Shown here: piece after piece, positions 34,762 to 47,126 of the stretch | Position numbering within the stretch: position 1 is the first letter of the stretch | Layout: each line of letters opens with the position of its first letter | NCBI GenBank assembly: GCA_039566865.1 | Contig: CM076959.1 | Coordinates: forward strand, 12,135,501 to 12,199,500 | Reading direction: 5' to 3' | Length of the DNA: 64,000 nucleotides | Origin: Aurelia coerulea | Lineage: Eukaryota; Cnidaria; Scyphozoa; Semaeostomeae; Ulmaridae | Position numbers and translations under genes: made by a program | The notes under the pieces: generated by a model | The model's input: the letters and a program-made list of their open reading frames with translations, nothing else | Databases searched by the model: none | Told to the model about the DNA's origin: nothing

Positions 34762-36822
34762 TCGGACAGTGGGTTCACAAGACAGAATTAATCCAAATGC
34801 AATGGCCTCCGCCTTTCAGGAGATTTTTGAGCTTGTCTTAGATATGCATGCACCTCTCAAAAAAAGGAGGGTACGTGGTGAATTTGCACCTTGGCTAAAT
34901 CAATCCATTAGAAACCTAATGAGGGAGAGGGATTTGGCAAAGAGGGCTGCTGAAAAATCTCCTGAGAAATGGAGCTCATATAGGCAACTTAAAAATAAAG
35001 TAACGAAACAAATAAAGGTTGCTGTACAGTCACATTACCACGGGTTAATTAATGAAAATAAGGACAACCCGAAAAAAATGTGGCATACTATTAACAGAGT
35101 CTTAGATAGATCCTCGAAATCAACAATGCCTGCGAGTTTAGACATTGAGGGCAAAAAACTAACCAAGGAAGGAGATGTAGTAGAGGCATTGAATCATCAT
35201 TTTGTTTCAGTTGGACCGAAGCTTGCAAGTAAAATTGAACAAAATCCCAATGATGATCCTCTTAAACATATTGATACTGAACCTAATACGATGGGACTCA
35301 CTCCAGTTGATGACAACTACGTACCAAAGGCCATTAAACAATTAAAAAATGGGAAGGCACCGGGGCCTGATAAGATTCCGACAATGCTGATAAAGGAAGC
35401 TGCGGATCTCATATGTAAACCGTTGACAATGGTTCTCAACTCTTCTTTACGGAAGGGTATTTTCCCTGACGTCTGGAAACTGGCGAGGGTCACCCCTATT
35501 TTCAAATCAGGTTTTAAAAGCCAGGCTAACAACTATAGGCCTATCTCGGTGATCTCTGTGTTCTCGACGATTCTCGAAAGAATTGTGCATGATCAAGTCT
35601 ATGAATACCTCAAGGCAAATAAGGTTCTAACAATGAGTCAATCAGCTTTTCAAAAACTTTGTTCAACAATAACATCATTGACTGATAGTACTGACTATTG
35701 GTATGAGAATATTGACAACAAACAACTTAATCGAGCAATATTCCTTGATCTCAAAAAGGCATTCGATACTGTTGACCATAAGATTTTGTTAGAAAAACTG
35801 GGCAAATACGGTATTCGAGAACTTTCCGGAGACTGGTTTAAATCATACCTCGAAAACAGAAGGCAGTACTGTGCCGCCAACGGTTATGAGTCAAGGCCTA
35901 GGACAGTTACATGTGGTATCCCCCAGGGTTCTTGTTTTGGCCCCCTTCTCTTCATAATATGCCTAAATGACGTTGAAAAATGTTTGAAAGTTTCTAAGGC
36001 GGGTATGAACGCTGATGATAGTCATGTGACCTTAACATCTATGAATATTGAAGAACTAGTTCATAAGGCTCAAGAGGAATTGACCCATATTTCTGAATAT
36101 ATGAGGTTAAATAAATTAAGTGCCAATCCTCAAAAAACAGAGTATATGATAATTGGACACCCTCGTAGAACTAATAAAGTCGAGATAAATGAAACATTGA
36201 AACTTAATGGCTCAGATATTAAACAAGTGAAAAAAACCAAACCACTTGGAGTCATTGTAGATGAAGGGCCCAACTGGGAAGAACAATTCAAAACTGTCAA
36301 TGACAAAGTTCATGGAGGTCTTGCATCTTTAAAAAAGTCGAAAAACATCCTCCCACAATCTCAGTTAAACAATGTTTATCGTGCTCTTGTAGAAAGTCAC
36401 ATGCGATATGCAGATGTTATTTGGGGTAGCCTCTCAAATTCAGAAAAGGAATCCCTTCAACGTCTTCAAGACAGAGCCGTCTCCATGATCGAATCGTCAA
36501 GGATTAAAGACGAATGGTCAAATAATTTCCTTCACGCTGAAAAACTTGTCATGTTTGATCGTGCCGTTATGGCCTATAAGATCATGAACAGACTGTGCCC
36601 GGAAAATCTCTGGAACAAATTCCAACGAAGATCCCAATACTCAAGCTATAACACTCGATTCTGTAGAGATCTTCAGATTCCGAGGTACAATCTGGAGTAT
36701 GCCAAAGAAGAATTTTTTCCTATTCAGCTCTTAAGGTCTGGAATGAAATCCCTATAAGTATTAGGGAGCTTCCTACCTTGTGCCAATTCAAAAAACGACT
36801 AAAAACACACTTGATGAGCTGA
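34762..36822 (+). pseudogene. LINE reverse transcriptase, unit 1 copy
   Basis: 5'-truncated non-LTR retrotransposon, CR1/Jockey-like group but a different family from the 9136-11039 LINE. The 662-residue frame starts in the linker before the RT domain (residues ~1-130: HAPLKKRRVRGEFAPWLNQS). RT motifs follow: NGKAPGPDKIPTMLIK (~192), NNYRPISVISVF (~254), FLDLKKAFDTVDH (~325), CGIPQGSCFGPLLF (~382). The catalytic block reads NADDS (36008-36022) where (F/Y)ADDT is expected. Near 36715, in a T run, the frame shifts; the continuing frame FSYSALKVWNEIPISI runs to TGA at 36820-36822. That shift is shared with unit 2. No endonuclease domain. Not able to move on its own. Confidence 0.9.
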
Positions 36823-36870
36823 AAGCCAATAAAAACACGACTCCCTGGAAGATCAGCAATGCCATTTTAA

Positions 36871-37118
36871 AGGACAGGTCCGGGGTCGGTGTGATTGATG
36901 GCGGGATGCGGGATGGTGCTGCTGTGGTTGAAGTGTGGTGCTTTTTTCCGCTGTTTTCCCGCCTTCTCATTGTGGGGTTGCGTGTTCGGATGGGCGTTGC
37001 TTATTTTGGTGCGTGATTTCGCGGGGAGAGGGCGGGCAGTGGGGGGATGTGTCGTGCGTCATTCGTGGCGGTTTTGTCTTGTGTTTTGTCGTCGGTCGTA
37101 CCGGCTCCGGACTTGTCC
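36871..37118. mobile_element. TTAA-type MITE after the LINE (unit 1)
   Basis: Tips AGGACAGGTCCGGGGTCGG and CCGGCTCCGGACTTGTCCT are inverted. TTAA at 36867-36870 on the left; the right target is mutated (TTCTAA). Interior is unusually G-rich with GCGGG and GGCGGG runs. Confidence 0.65.
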
Positions 37119-37124
37119 TTCTAA

Positions 37125-37780
37125 GTCTTTTTCATATGTATATGATATTAATTTTGTAAAACTTTTCTTTATGTAGTATTAGAGCTGAAGATATTTCGTG
37201 TATAGATAATTTAAAATGAAAAATGAAAATGCCAAGAAATTTATTTTTCTAAATATACTTGGCATGTATTTCGTCTATAACCTCTTCTGCTCCATTTTGC
37301 TTGTCTTGTTTTCCTATTCTTGAATGGGAAAACAATGGTTCGACTATGGGTCCTCGTAACGACGTTCTGGTGTGCTCTCGGTGCACGCAAACCAGTCTAT
37401 AAACAAGGAAATGCTTGAGAAAAATGTTGTTTTGATCTCATTACTACTTTCGATAGATATTAATGAAAGAAACATGAAAATCCAAATCACATTTCAAATC
37501 TGAACTGTATTCATTTGTCAAACAACTGATTCATTGATGGATTTTATTTGCAGCGTACTTTTCTTTTGGTTTTCGAGTTTCGCTAGTGTCTGACTACCAC
37601 CGACGTCGCATTACCACCGCCAAAACCACGACCGAAATTGTAATTTGAACTTTCATTGTAACATTCAACTTTAAAATGATGGATGAGGCTCTTAACATTG
37701 CAACTATGTAAAAAGTAAGAAACTGACAATAATTGCAAAATTGATAATAATTCCTTGTGCCTTATGAAATAAAATTTGAA
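37125..37780. other. Unassigned tail of unit 1 (also 49490-50147)
   Basis: No gene recognised. Contains a small hairpin TGCCAAG...CTTGGCA at ~37230-37265. Identical between units from ~37350 on. Confidence 0.5.
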
Positions 37781-38004
37781 AACTATGAAGTTACTTAAGG
37801 CCAAAACTAAATCATAAAATAAAAACCACTTTTGGAAATTAAATCCGACAAAACGAAATAATAATCTCGTATGAATGCACTATTCGAAAAAATAAAATGC
37901 ATTTCGAAATCACGAGACAATATCAAATGCAGAGAAAAACACAAAATGAAATCGGAATCAAAATAAAAAGCATGATCGAAAATAAATTTACATGACGAGA
38001 TCAA

Positions 38005-38335
38005 AATGCAAACACAAAATCCAATCCACAAGGAAAGGAAGATATGCAAGACGAAATCGAAATGTCAAACGAAATCCTAATTCTAATTTGAATCATAAAT
38101 AAAAAAGACAAGATGAAATCAAATCAAAAATTGAAAGCCGAGATGGAGATTAAACGAAAATGACAAACGGAAATCCTCATTCGAAATGGGAATGTGACAC
38201 CCAACACCAAATCTAAAGCAAGATAAAATCCAAATGTAAACAGAAAATCTCAATTCGAAACAAATAAAAAATTAAAATGTGCAAGACGAAATCAAAATCT
38301 AAAATGAAATCAAAAGTTAAATCATAAATGTAAGG
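38005..38335. repeat. Decayed subterminal repeats, left arm (copy 2)
   Basis: Counterpart of 25910-26240, nearly identical. Confidence 0.6.
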
Positions 38336-40833
38336 CAAAAGCTGTCAGCTTCAATTCAAATCTGGGTGGATGCTTTGTTGGGAGCCTCTTGTGTGCACAG
38401 TAGGTATTTCAAAGAAAAATCTCGTTTTCATGCTGAAATGGCCATGCGCAGAGTGAAATCAGTCATGCCCTAAGTGAAATTGCTCATGCGCTAAGTGAAA
38501 TCGTTCATGCGCTAAGCGAAAACAAATCGAGCGCGCTCATAAGAATAGCAGTAGGCCCACAGTCGCTCGCGCTGAGTGTTCGGTTCGGTTCGCAACAGCA
38601 GGCTAACTTGTGTCGCAAGCACGTTTCAAGATTAACATGATTGACTGTCACAAGAGCAAGATTAACTGCCACAGCATTTACAATGAGTTATGCTTTTTAC
38701 GTTTACTTCACAAATCTTGAATCGATTGTTTTCTACATGGTAGTTCTCAGTGTCAGCTGGAAGGGAACTTAACCATATTTTCACTTTTTAGGCCAGAGGG
38801 AGCTTGGGGAATTTCATTCTTTCAAAAAAGCGTACGAACTGTTTTCAGAGCAAAACAATTTTTATGGACTTTTCTTGAAAGCAAAATGATTTTTGCCAAG
38901 TGTACGAGATTTTTTGGGAGTGAAATATCCCTTGAGATGGAAGCACCCTACTTCCAAATAGCCTGTTCCATGTCTAATCCATACACCCAGGTATATTAGA
39001 GGGAGTCAAAATATTTTTGCCCTAGAAAACAAGCGCGATACAAGGTGCTTGCCAGGAGGATCTTAGAGTTCGAGGTATTCATCTTAAGTCCCTGAGCTTG
39101 GGGGCGCATTAATGCACTATCGACCCCCAACCCCGGGAAATGACGGAGAATTAACGTGGAATATACCGTGGAATAACGCAATTTCAATGTTGCCTTGTCT
39201 TGGGGAAACAGGGCTGTTTATTTAGCAGTGGTTTTAACGTTTGTTTCTGTGAAGGGAAACTGGACACTGGTCTGGCGCAATAAACACCAGGCGGGTCAGC
39301 TCTAGGGGTCCAAGTGTAACCATGCTCGTCTACGAAATCTCTGAGAAAGGAGGCAAAATCTTCATCAAATCTAGGACAGAGAAACCAGGAAAAGGGGTAG
39401 TTTTTTGAGAAAAAAAATCCTAGATTTTCAAAATAAGGGGTAAAAATCTATTTCCAGCATGTTTCATCATATGTTAATGATAAAATCACTAGGAACCAAC
39501 AACAACTGCAACATCAATTCTCTAAAATCTATTTCCAGCATGTTTCATCATATGTTAATGATAAAATCACTAGGAACCAACAACAACTGCAACATCAATT
39601 CAAGTCAGGTGATGATAACTTTTTCAAATAACAGGTCTACAGTGCATTGACACCACTGTTGTCTTCGCTAAGAATTCTTTGGAAATTCTTGCAAATTCTG
39701 AATGAATTATTGAAGTCTTTCTTATACCCCTCAAGAATTCTTGTGTGCATTGAGAACATTTGAAAGATCCTTGAGAATTCTTAGCTAATGCAGATGGTGT
39801 TGATGGAAAAAAAACAAGTGCAATCACCTTGCAATGCAGAAACCAATTCTATCTCCTTTTTAGAAGCACTAATTGTTAGCCCATTGCAAGTTGAAAATGG
39901 AAACATAAACAATTTGACATAAGAACCAGTAAAAGATTAATATTCAATTATTCAACATAGAAATAATGGAATATTGTCTGTCTTCAACAGCTTTTTACTG
40001 TACCTCAGTGAAAAGGAAGGATATTGCAAATATTATCTCAAACTGGCAACAAATTCATTTGTTCATAGAACATCAGCAACATGTAGCATAAAACCTTGCT
40101 GGATATGCTCGATGCTGATCAGTCATAGTAATGTGCACATTGTTTTGACTGTTATTACAATGCAACATTTGCCATTGCCATTATTGCCAAGTTTGGAATT
40201 CCAGATGTTTTTTCCTCTTCAAAACAAGATAGTTTATCCTTTATTTGTGTGTTTGATGTGCTGATATGTTCACTGCAAATACGACTCGACTGTAGGTCAA
40301 ATGATTTAAAGCAAGTGATTGTTGGTTGCTTAGTTTTGTCTCGTGTGTTATTCTCTGTTACTGTCAGTTAACAATGTCAACTGGCTGCCCTTTGTTGGGC
40401 GTAAAAAGGCAAATAATTGCACAAAACAACATTACCAACCATCGGCTCCAGCTTCCTTCTTTGCCTTATGCCAGGGTAGCTAATTATCGACTTTAGCAAT
40501 GCCTTGGACGACTTTTATTAAAGGAATAGAAATCTTACATCTAAGTTCTTGTCTTCATTCAGGAGTACTCTGGTACTCTGGCACTGTGTATGGGCTCTTT
40601 GGCTTTTCGCGCCAAAAATGTTAGTTGTTGTGGTTGTTGCTTCTATTTGGCCAAAGATGGCAGTGGATTGTGGATGATAATGTTATATTGGAGAGAGAAT
40701 ACCTCTCTTTTGAGCTTGGTTGAAGTTATAGGTAAGAGTTCACTTTTGCTTTGAAATCTGCCGTTTAGTGTAGCAGGCCTTGGTTAGTTCATCGCTGATA
40801 AATGTGCCCGTTATTTTGCAAATGCCGGTAGAT

Positions 40834-40921
40834 AGTATTATATGGCCATGCATGGCTTCAGTCAAAGTTTGGTTGCCAACCAAGCTTTGACTTAGGCCAT
40901 GCATGGCCACATAATAGTATT
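40834..40921. repeat. Short near-perfect palindrome (copy 2)
   Basis: Same as 28660-28747, offset by 12174 bases. Confidence 0.8.
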
Positions 40922-43059
40922 GTTGGTTTGGTTGATTGAATTTTTGCTTTTGTGGAGAATAATCATACATGCTACCTAAATAATCCTATCTCTGCCATTA
41001 ACTTTACATGTTTACCAACTGAAAATAGATTCACCAACAGTTGATTATGTATTAGTGTATTATGTATTATGTATTAGTAAACTGTAAACTGTATTAGTTG
41101 TATTAACATGTTTACCAACTGAAATTAGATTCACCAACAGTTGTATTTTTGTTGAATAAACTAAATATTATATTTGCAGATCAGATGGAATTGTGTATGT
41201 TCTTGCTTCACCTCCTAGGAATTAGCTGCTGGAGCGGTAAAGATTTCCGAGATAATGTTACATATCTTAGATGTTTGTTAAATCAGTTGTATCATTATTT
41301 TTTTGGTTAACTGCAAGTGCATAGTCACATTCATACCAATTTTGTTATTTTAACAGTTTGTCAACAAATGGTTTTTTTGGAGTCGAGCCATTTTCTATCA
41401 TATAAGCAAGCACGCTGGTATTTGTTATTCAAGTATCAAACATTTACAAGTTGTAGTACAGGCCATGTACACAATAACATGACAGGAATTATAGACATTA
41501 TGATAAGAATTCCAGTATTCCTTGAGCCACACAAAGACTTTAAATGTTTCTGAACAAGAATTCTTAGGCAGGATAACCACGTTAATGTCGGCAAGGCCTG
41601 TACTGTAGTAGCATTATATAGAGCTTGATATATGTGTTCACCACGCTATTTATCACCCCACTTGATAAGTCCTATCTTATAGATTTGTCAGAGAAATCCT
41701 GTAAAAAGGGCCATTATTTTCAAAATTTGTCAGAGAAAAGCCCACGAAAGGGGTTCTTTTCTCCATCGAAAATCAGAGAAAAGGGTCAATTTGAAAAATT
41801 GCCAGACAAGCATGGTTACACTTGGACCCCTAGAGCTGACCCGCCGGGAATAAACAGTATCAAAATGAGTCGGCATACAGGATAAATGATAGGATTGAGT
41901 TTCTTAATTTTTTGGTGATCTGAGAGTTCAGTTCTTATGGGCAGTTTCTTATAAGAAATATACGCGTAAAAATTAAATCAATACACGGAGGGCAAGTACA
42001 CCGTAAGTATTTCAATCTATCCTATCGCTTACTTTGCAAAAATTTATCCTGTATGCCGACTTATTTCGGCGAGGAGCCTTTAAGCATCTGGAACGTTGCG
42101 TTGTATACCCTTTATCGCACCAGACCAGTGTCCAGTTTCCCTTTGCAAAAACTAACGTTAAAATAAAACCACCGCTAAGTATTCCCGCGACAATCAATTT
42201 TTGTTAATAGCCACGTCCACCCGAGACAAGGCAGCATTAAAATTGTGTCATTCCACTGTATGTATATTTCTCCATCATGTCCTGGGGGTGGGGGTCAATA
42301 GTGCATTAATGCCCCCCCCATAAGCACAGGGACTTAAGAATACCTCAAACTCCAGGATCCTCCTGGCAAACACCTTGTTTTCGGGCTTGTTTTCTTGGGC
42401 TAAAATTTCTCATATCCCTGTGTGTATGGATTAGACATGGAACAGGCTATTTGGAAGTAGGGTGCTTCCATCTCAAGGTACATTTCACTCCCAAAAAATC
42501 TCGTACACTTGGCAAAAATCATTTTGCTTTCATAAAAAGTCCATAAAAATTGTTTTGCTCTGAAAACAGTTCGTACGCTTTTTTGAAAGAATGAAATTCC
42601 CCAAGCTCCCTCTGGCCTAAAAAGTGAAAATATGGTTAAGTTCCCTTCCAGCTGACACTGAGAACTACCATGTAGAAAACAATCGATTCAAGATTTGTGA
42701 AGTAAACGTAAAAAGCATAACTCACTGAAGATGCTGTGACAGTAGTCACCATCTTGAAACGTGCTTGCGACACAAGTTAGCCTGCTGTTGCGAACCGAAC
42801 CGAACACTCAGCGCGAGCGACTGTGGGCCTACTGCTATTCTTATGAGCGCGCTCGATTTGTTTTCGCTTAGCGCATGAGCGATTTCACTTAGCGCATGAG
42901 CGATTTCACTTAGGGCATGACTGATTTCACTCTGCGCATGGCCATTTCAGCATGAAAACGAGATTTTTCTTTGAAATACCTACTGTGCACACAAGAGGCT
43001 CCCAACAAAGCATCCACCCAGATTTGAATTGAAGCTGACAGCTCTTGCCTTACATTTAT

Positions 43060-43580
43060 GATTTAACTTTTGATTTCATTTTAGATTTTGATTTCGTCTT
43101 GCACATTTTAATTTTTATTTGTTTCGAATTGAGATTTTCTGTTTACATTTGGATTTTATCTTGCTTTAGATTTGGTGTTGGGTGTCACATTCCCATTTCG
43201 AATGAGGATTTCCGTTTGTCATTTTCGTTTAATCTCCATCTCGGCTTTCAATTTTTGATTTGATTTCATCTTGTCTTTTTTATTTATGATTCAAATTAGA
43301 ATTAGGATTTCGTTTGACATTTCGATCTCGTCTTGCATATCTTCCTTTCCTTGTGGATTGGATTTTGTGTTTGCATTTTGATCTCGTCATGTAAATTTAT
43401 TTTCGATCATGCTTTTTATGTCGATTCCGATTTCATTTTGTGTTTTTCTCTGCATTTAATATTGTCTCGTGATTTCGAAATGCATTTTATTTTTTCGAAT
43501 AGTGCATTCATACGAGATTATTATTTCGTTTTGTCGGATTTAATTTCCAAATGTGGTTTTTATTTTATGATTTAGTTTTG
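43060..43580. repeat. Decayed subterminal repeats, right arm (copy 2)
   Basis: Counterpart of 30885-31345, but continuing to the true end of the arm. Confidence 0.6.
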
Positions 43581-43604
43581 GCCTTAATCAAACTTCATAG
43601 ATCC

Positions 43605-44375
43605 TTGTAAATTTATGATTTGCAACATAATAATGAAGTCTTCATGTCAGAAGCATATCTCGCATGCAGTTGCAAGGACCTAACACATCGATCATGGAAC
43701 TTTTTAATCTTCAGTGTACTTTGAAAAAACAGTTGAAAATTGTAATTTTGATTTTCATTTGCAACAATCCTTGTCAACTTATGATTTGCAACATAATAAA
43801 GTCTTCATTTTAGAAGCATATCTCGCATGCAGTTGCAAGGACCTAACACATCGATCATGGAACTTTTTAATCTTCATTGTACTTTGAAAAAACAGTTGAA
43901 AATTGTAATTTTGATTTTCATTTGCAACAATCCTTGTCAATTTATGATTTGCAACATAATAAAGTCTTCATTTTAGAAGCATATCTCGCATGCAGTTGCA
44001 AAGACCTAACACATCGATCATTCAACTTTTTAATCTTCATTGTACTTTGAAAAAACAGTTGAAAATTGTAATTTTGATTTTCATTTGCAACAATCCTTGT
44101 CAACTTATGATTTGCAACATAATAAAGTCTTCATTTTAGAAGCATATCTCGCATGCAGTTGCAAAGACCTAACACATCGATCATGGAACTTTTTAATCTT
44201 CATTGTACTTTGAAAAAACAGTTGAAAATTGTAATTTTGATCTTCACTTACAACAATCCTTGTCAATTTATGATTTGCAACATAATAAAGTCTTCATTCC
44301 AGAAGCATATCTCATTAGAGAAGCATATCTCGAATGCAGTCACAAAGACCTAAATACATCGATCCCCTCCTGACC
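43605..44375 (+). repeat. 163-bp satellite array, copy 2
   Basis: Unit starts at 43638, 43801, 43964, 44127 and 44290, all 163 bases apart. It has more full units than copy 1 and begins just outside the intact foldback end. Confidence 0.9.
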
Positions 44376-45045
44376 GATCTAAGTTGACACAAAGATTCAA
44401 AGAAGATACTTTTTAATGAGACAACTATTCCATAATATCAAACTAGTTTGAATATCCCCTTACATATTGCACTAGTTTGAATATTTACATAAAAATAATA
44501 TATCACAACTTCAACATATTTTCAAATGATCTGTGTTTCTAACATTTTCTTTAACTGCTGAAAATCCCGTCACACTTACACATTTTACTGAAACGAGGAG
44601 ATAAATCATGAAAATAAATTTGGAATAAAACATATACAATACCAAAAAGGAAACCATTGATCATAGATGTTCATTTCTAGATAAACCCATTTAGATGTCG
44701 CAAATTGCATGAATCAGAGATGATCTTTTGAAAACTGAACGATTGAAAAGACAGTCTCATTTGTGCAAAATGGGATTTTTGTGACAAGATTTTTTGGCAT
44801 AAATCTTACCAAACCTGGATGGAGTTTATTAAGTTTAAAATACTTCTGCATAATCTTTACTTTGATATCAAGCAATCTGAAAGAGAGGAGGAAATACATC
44901 TTAAGATCATATGCTTTTTTACAAATTTACAAAATGAATAACGAGAAAGATTATGTTTCTCACATTTCCCAATATTTACTGTGCTCGCTGAAGGGATTTG
45001 ATTTTTAAAGGACACCATAAAAACCAAGGTATAAGCACATGGGAT

Positions 45046-45372
45046 CCAGGAGTGTCAGTAAAGACTGTAGGTTTGGTTTCTTTAGTTCCCTGTGATCCAC
45101 ATTATGAAAACAACAGCTGTGTAATTTGATAAAGATCGTTGCAGTCGGTCTGCTATTGTTACAGAATATAGTGATGCGCAGGATTTGAAAAAAACCGCGG
45201 GTTTAAACCGCAGCAAATGAGACAACGGTTCTCACCTAACAAAAGTTTTGCTACTGTAACAATAGCAGGCCGACCGCAACGATGATGTAATCTGTATCAA
45301 ATTACACAGCTGTTGCTTTAATAAACCGGATCACAGGGAACCAAAGAAACCAAAATTTACTGACACTCCTGG
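45046..45372. mobile_element. Palindromic MITE in unit 2
   Basis: Same element as 32681-33007, offset 12365. Confidence 0.8.
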
Positions 45373-46182
45373 ACCCCCTGTGGGTATCCGCTGTGCTTTT
45401 AATCAGTATTAATTTCTCGGACATTATGGGTGCGGTTTATATAAGAAACGAAACATCTTTAACATGAAACTAGCATGGGAAACCATAACATCATAGGAAT
45501 TATGCCGCTTTCTTTGCCATTTCTTAACCAGTTATTGTTCTGTTGTCAAATAAGCAACGGTTTTGCGCAATAACTAAATTTTCTGCAAATCCTGAAGCTT
45601 GTGAAGCTGAAGATAATGTAGAGTTGAGCGTCATTATGTTGAACCCTCGAGGGAAATGAACGTTTGTAGGAAATGGCGATGTTTTCAGATAACTGCAGCA
45701 CTACCCGTACTTCAGGGGCTGTGGAATTGAAACAAAAAGAATCAAAGGGAAAGATAAGCCAATGCCGATAATTGTGAGCGAATATTCCTGTTTACTTGGT
45801 TGCAGAAAAAGGATGCACAGGTTTGGTCTTTGGGTGAAAGCCCCTTCAGAACCCCTCCTCGGAAATTGGTCTGAATCCAAGCAATCGTACGATTTATGGA
45901 GTATTCAGAAGCATGTATTATTAAATATTAAATCGTTAATCCATTAGATTGTGCTGCAAAAGTTTTAGAATAGCTTCGGAAAGAATTTTGATACCACCCA
46001 TTTTGCAAGAATTTCGAAGAAACGACGGCAAAACCTCTTAAAGCGTACCAAGGAGAATTTCTCCTTTGTTCGAGATAACGAGTAGTTCACGATCACAGAG
46101 GTTGAGTTATTGTGGCCCAACTGTTATGTTTATATTTTGTAGCAATTGTAAGCTGTATGTGTAGCAAAGCAAAATCAGCCGG

Positions 46183-46414
46183 GAAACTACCTCGTGAAAC
46201 TACCCCGTAACTACCTGAAGCTACCTTTGAAACAACCGTGAAATACGTGAAACCACCCCGAAACTACTACGTGAAACTACCCCGTAACTACCTGAAGCTA
46301 CCTTTGAAACAACCGTGAAATACGTGAAACTACCCCGTAACTACCTGAAGCTACCTATGAAACAACCGTGAAATACGTGAAACCACCCCGAAACTACTAC
46401 GTGAAACTACCCCG
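46183..46414. repeat. ACTACC-rich nested minisatellite (copy 2)
   Basis: Same array as 33818-34049, one base different in my reading. Confidence 0.85.
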
Positions 46415-47126
46415 GGAAAACATTTTAATCTTTAACAATCAGGAAGTATGTTGTCTCTTTTAAAATTCTGTAGGTTCAGTTGCACAAATGTCTAAAGCAA
46501 TTGTAGGGAAGATGATTGTTTGAGAAACTCGTTTTGACTTGCTGACGAAGTTTGTACCGCGTGGGGGTCACGAAAAGGTTCATACGTTTGAAATACTGTA
46601 GCTCTCAAACCATTGTAATACGCGTTGTTGACTAATCAACTTAGATAAGAAAATTTGATTTGTCAAAATCGGCGGTATCGCTCTCAACTTACAGGCGAAT
46701 TTTATAAAAGTGCTTTTTCTTAGAACCCTTCATAACTGGCCGCAATCAAATTTTCTAGCATTTCAGCCCCACAGTTACAATCATCGAACTTCATCTTATC
46801 GCGCAAACATTTACTGGGCATATAAGGAAGACTCTAATGACTGCCCTTCAACATTCCTTTGTCTATTTTCTATTGTCACAAGGCTGGATTGCTGATTCAC
46901 CCGGTGGTGCCGGCGGTGGTAATAGGACGCTTAAGCCTTAAGGAAAATTAAATCTTTTCATAAGAAAAATCAATCATAAACAAAAACCAGAAATGCCAGG
47001 TCAATGGCAAGGTATTTGGGCATATTTTCGCAAGGTGTTTTGATTTTTGACTTTGCCTGTTTTTCTTTGGCAATGATGCTCTTGAGGCTGACATTGGCAG
47101 TAGTTTTCGGACAGTGGCGGTGGCTC

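Larger units (their letters stand above)
25692..37780 (+). repeat. 12-kb tandem duplication, unit 1
   Basis: Collinear with 37781-50147. Offset between copies is 12095 bases at the left, 12174 after a local 79-bp duplication in unit 2, 12365 after the satellite, and 12366 after a one-base indel in the LINE. Long stretches differ by only a few bases per kb. Contents in order: foldback element, 163-bp satellite, palindromic MITE, ACTACC-rich repeat, LINE, TTAA MITE, ~0.65 kb unassigned tail. Confidence 0.95.
37783..43603. mobile_element. Foldback element copy 2, both ends present
   Basis: Left arm starts CTATGAAGTTACTTAAGGCC; right arm ends GGCCTTAATCAAACTTCATAG, its inverse apart from a small indel. 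Arms are ~37783-39340 and ~41800-43603. About 5.8 kb in total. The core lacks a recognisable transposase. Long arms with subterminal repeats resemble foldback or long-TIR MULE-like elements, but no family can be named. Confidence 0.85.

Noticed and set aside
36780..37016. ORFs in the G-rich segment after the LINE
   Set aside because: They are readings of the LINE end and the TTAA MITE; the true LINE frame ends at 36822.
37335..37360. GGTTCGACTATGG as a tRNA B box
   Set aside because: No cloverleaf or A box could be built around it.
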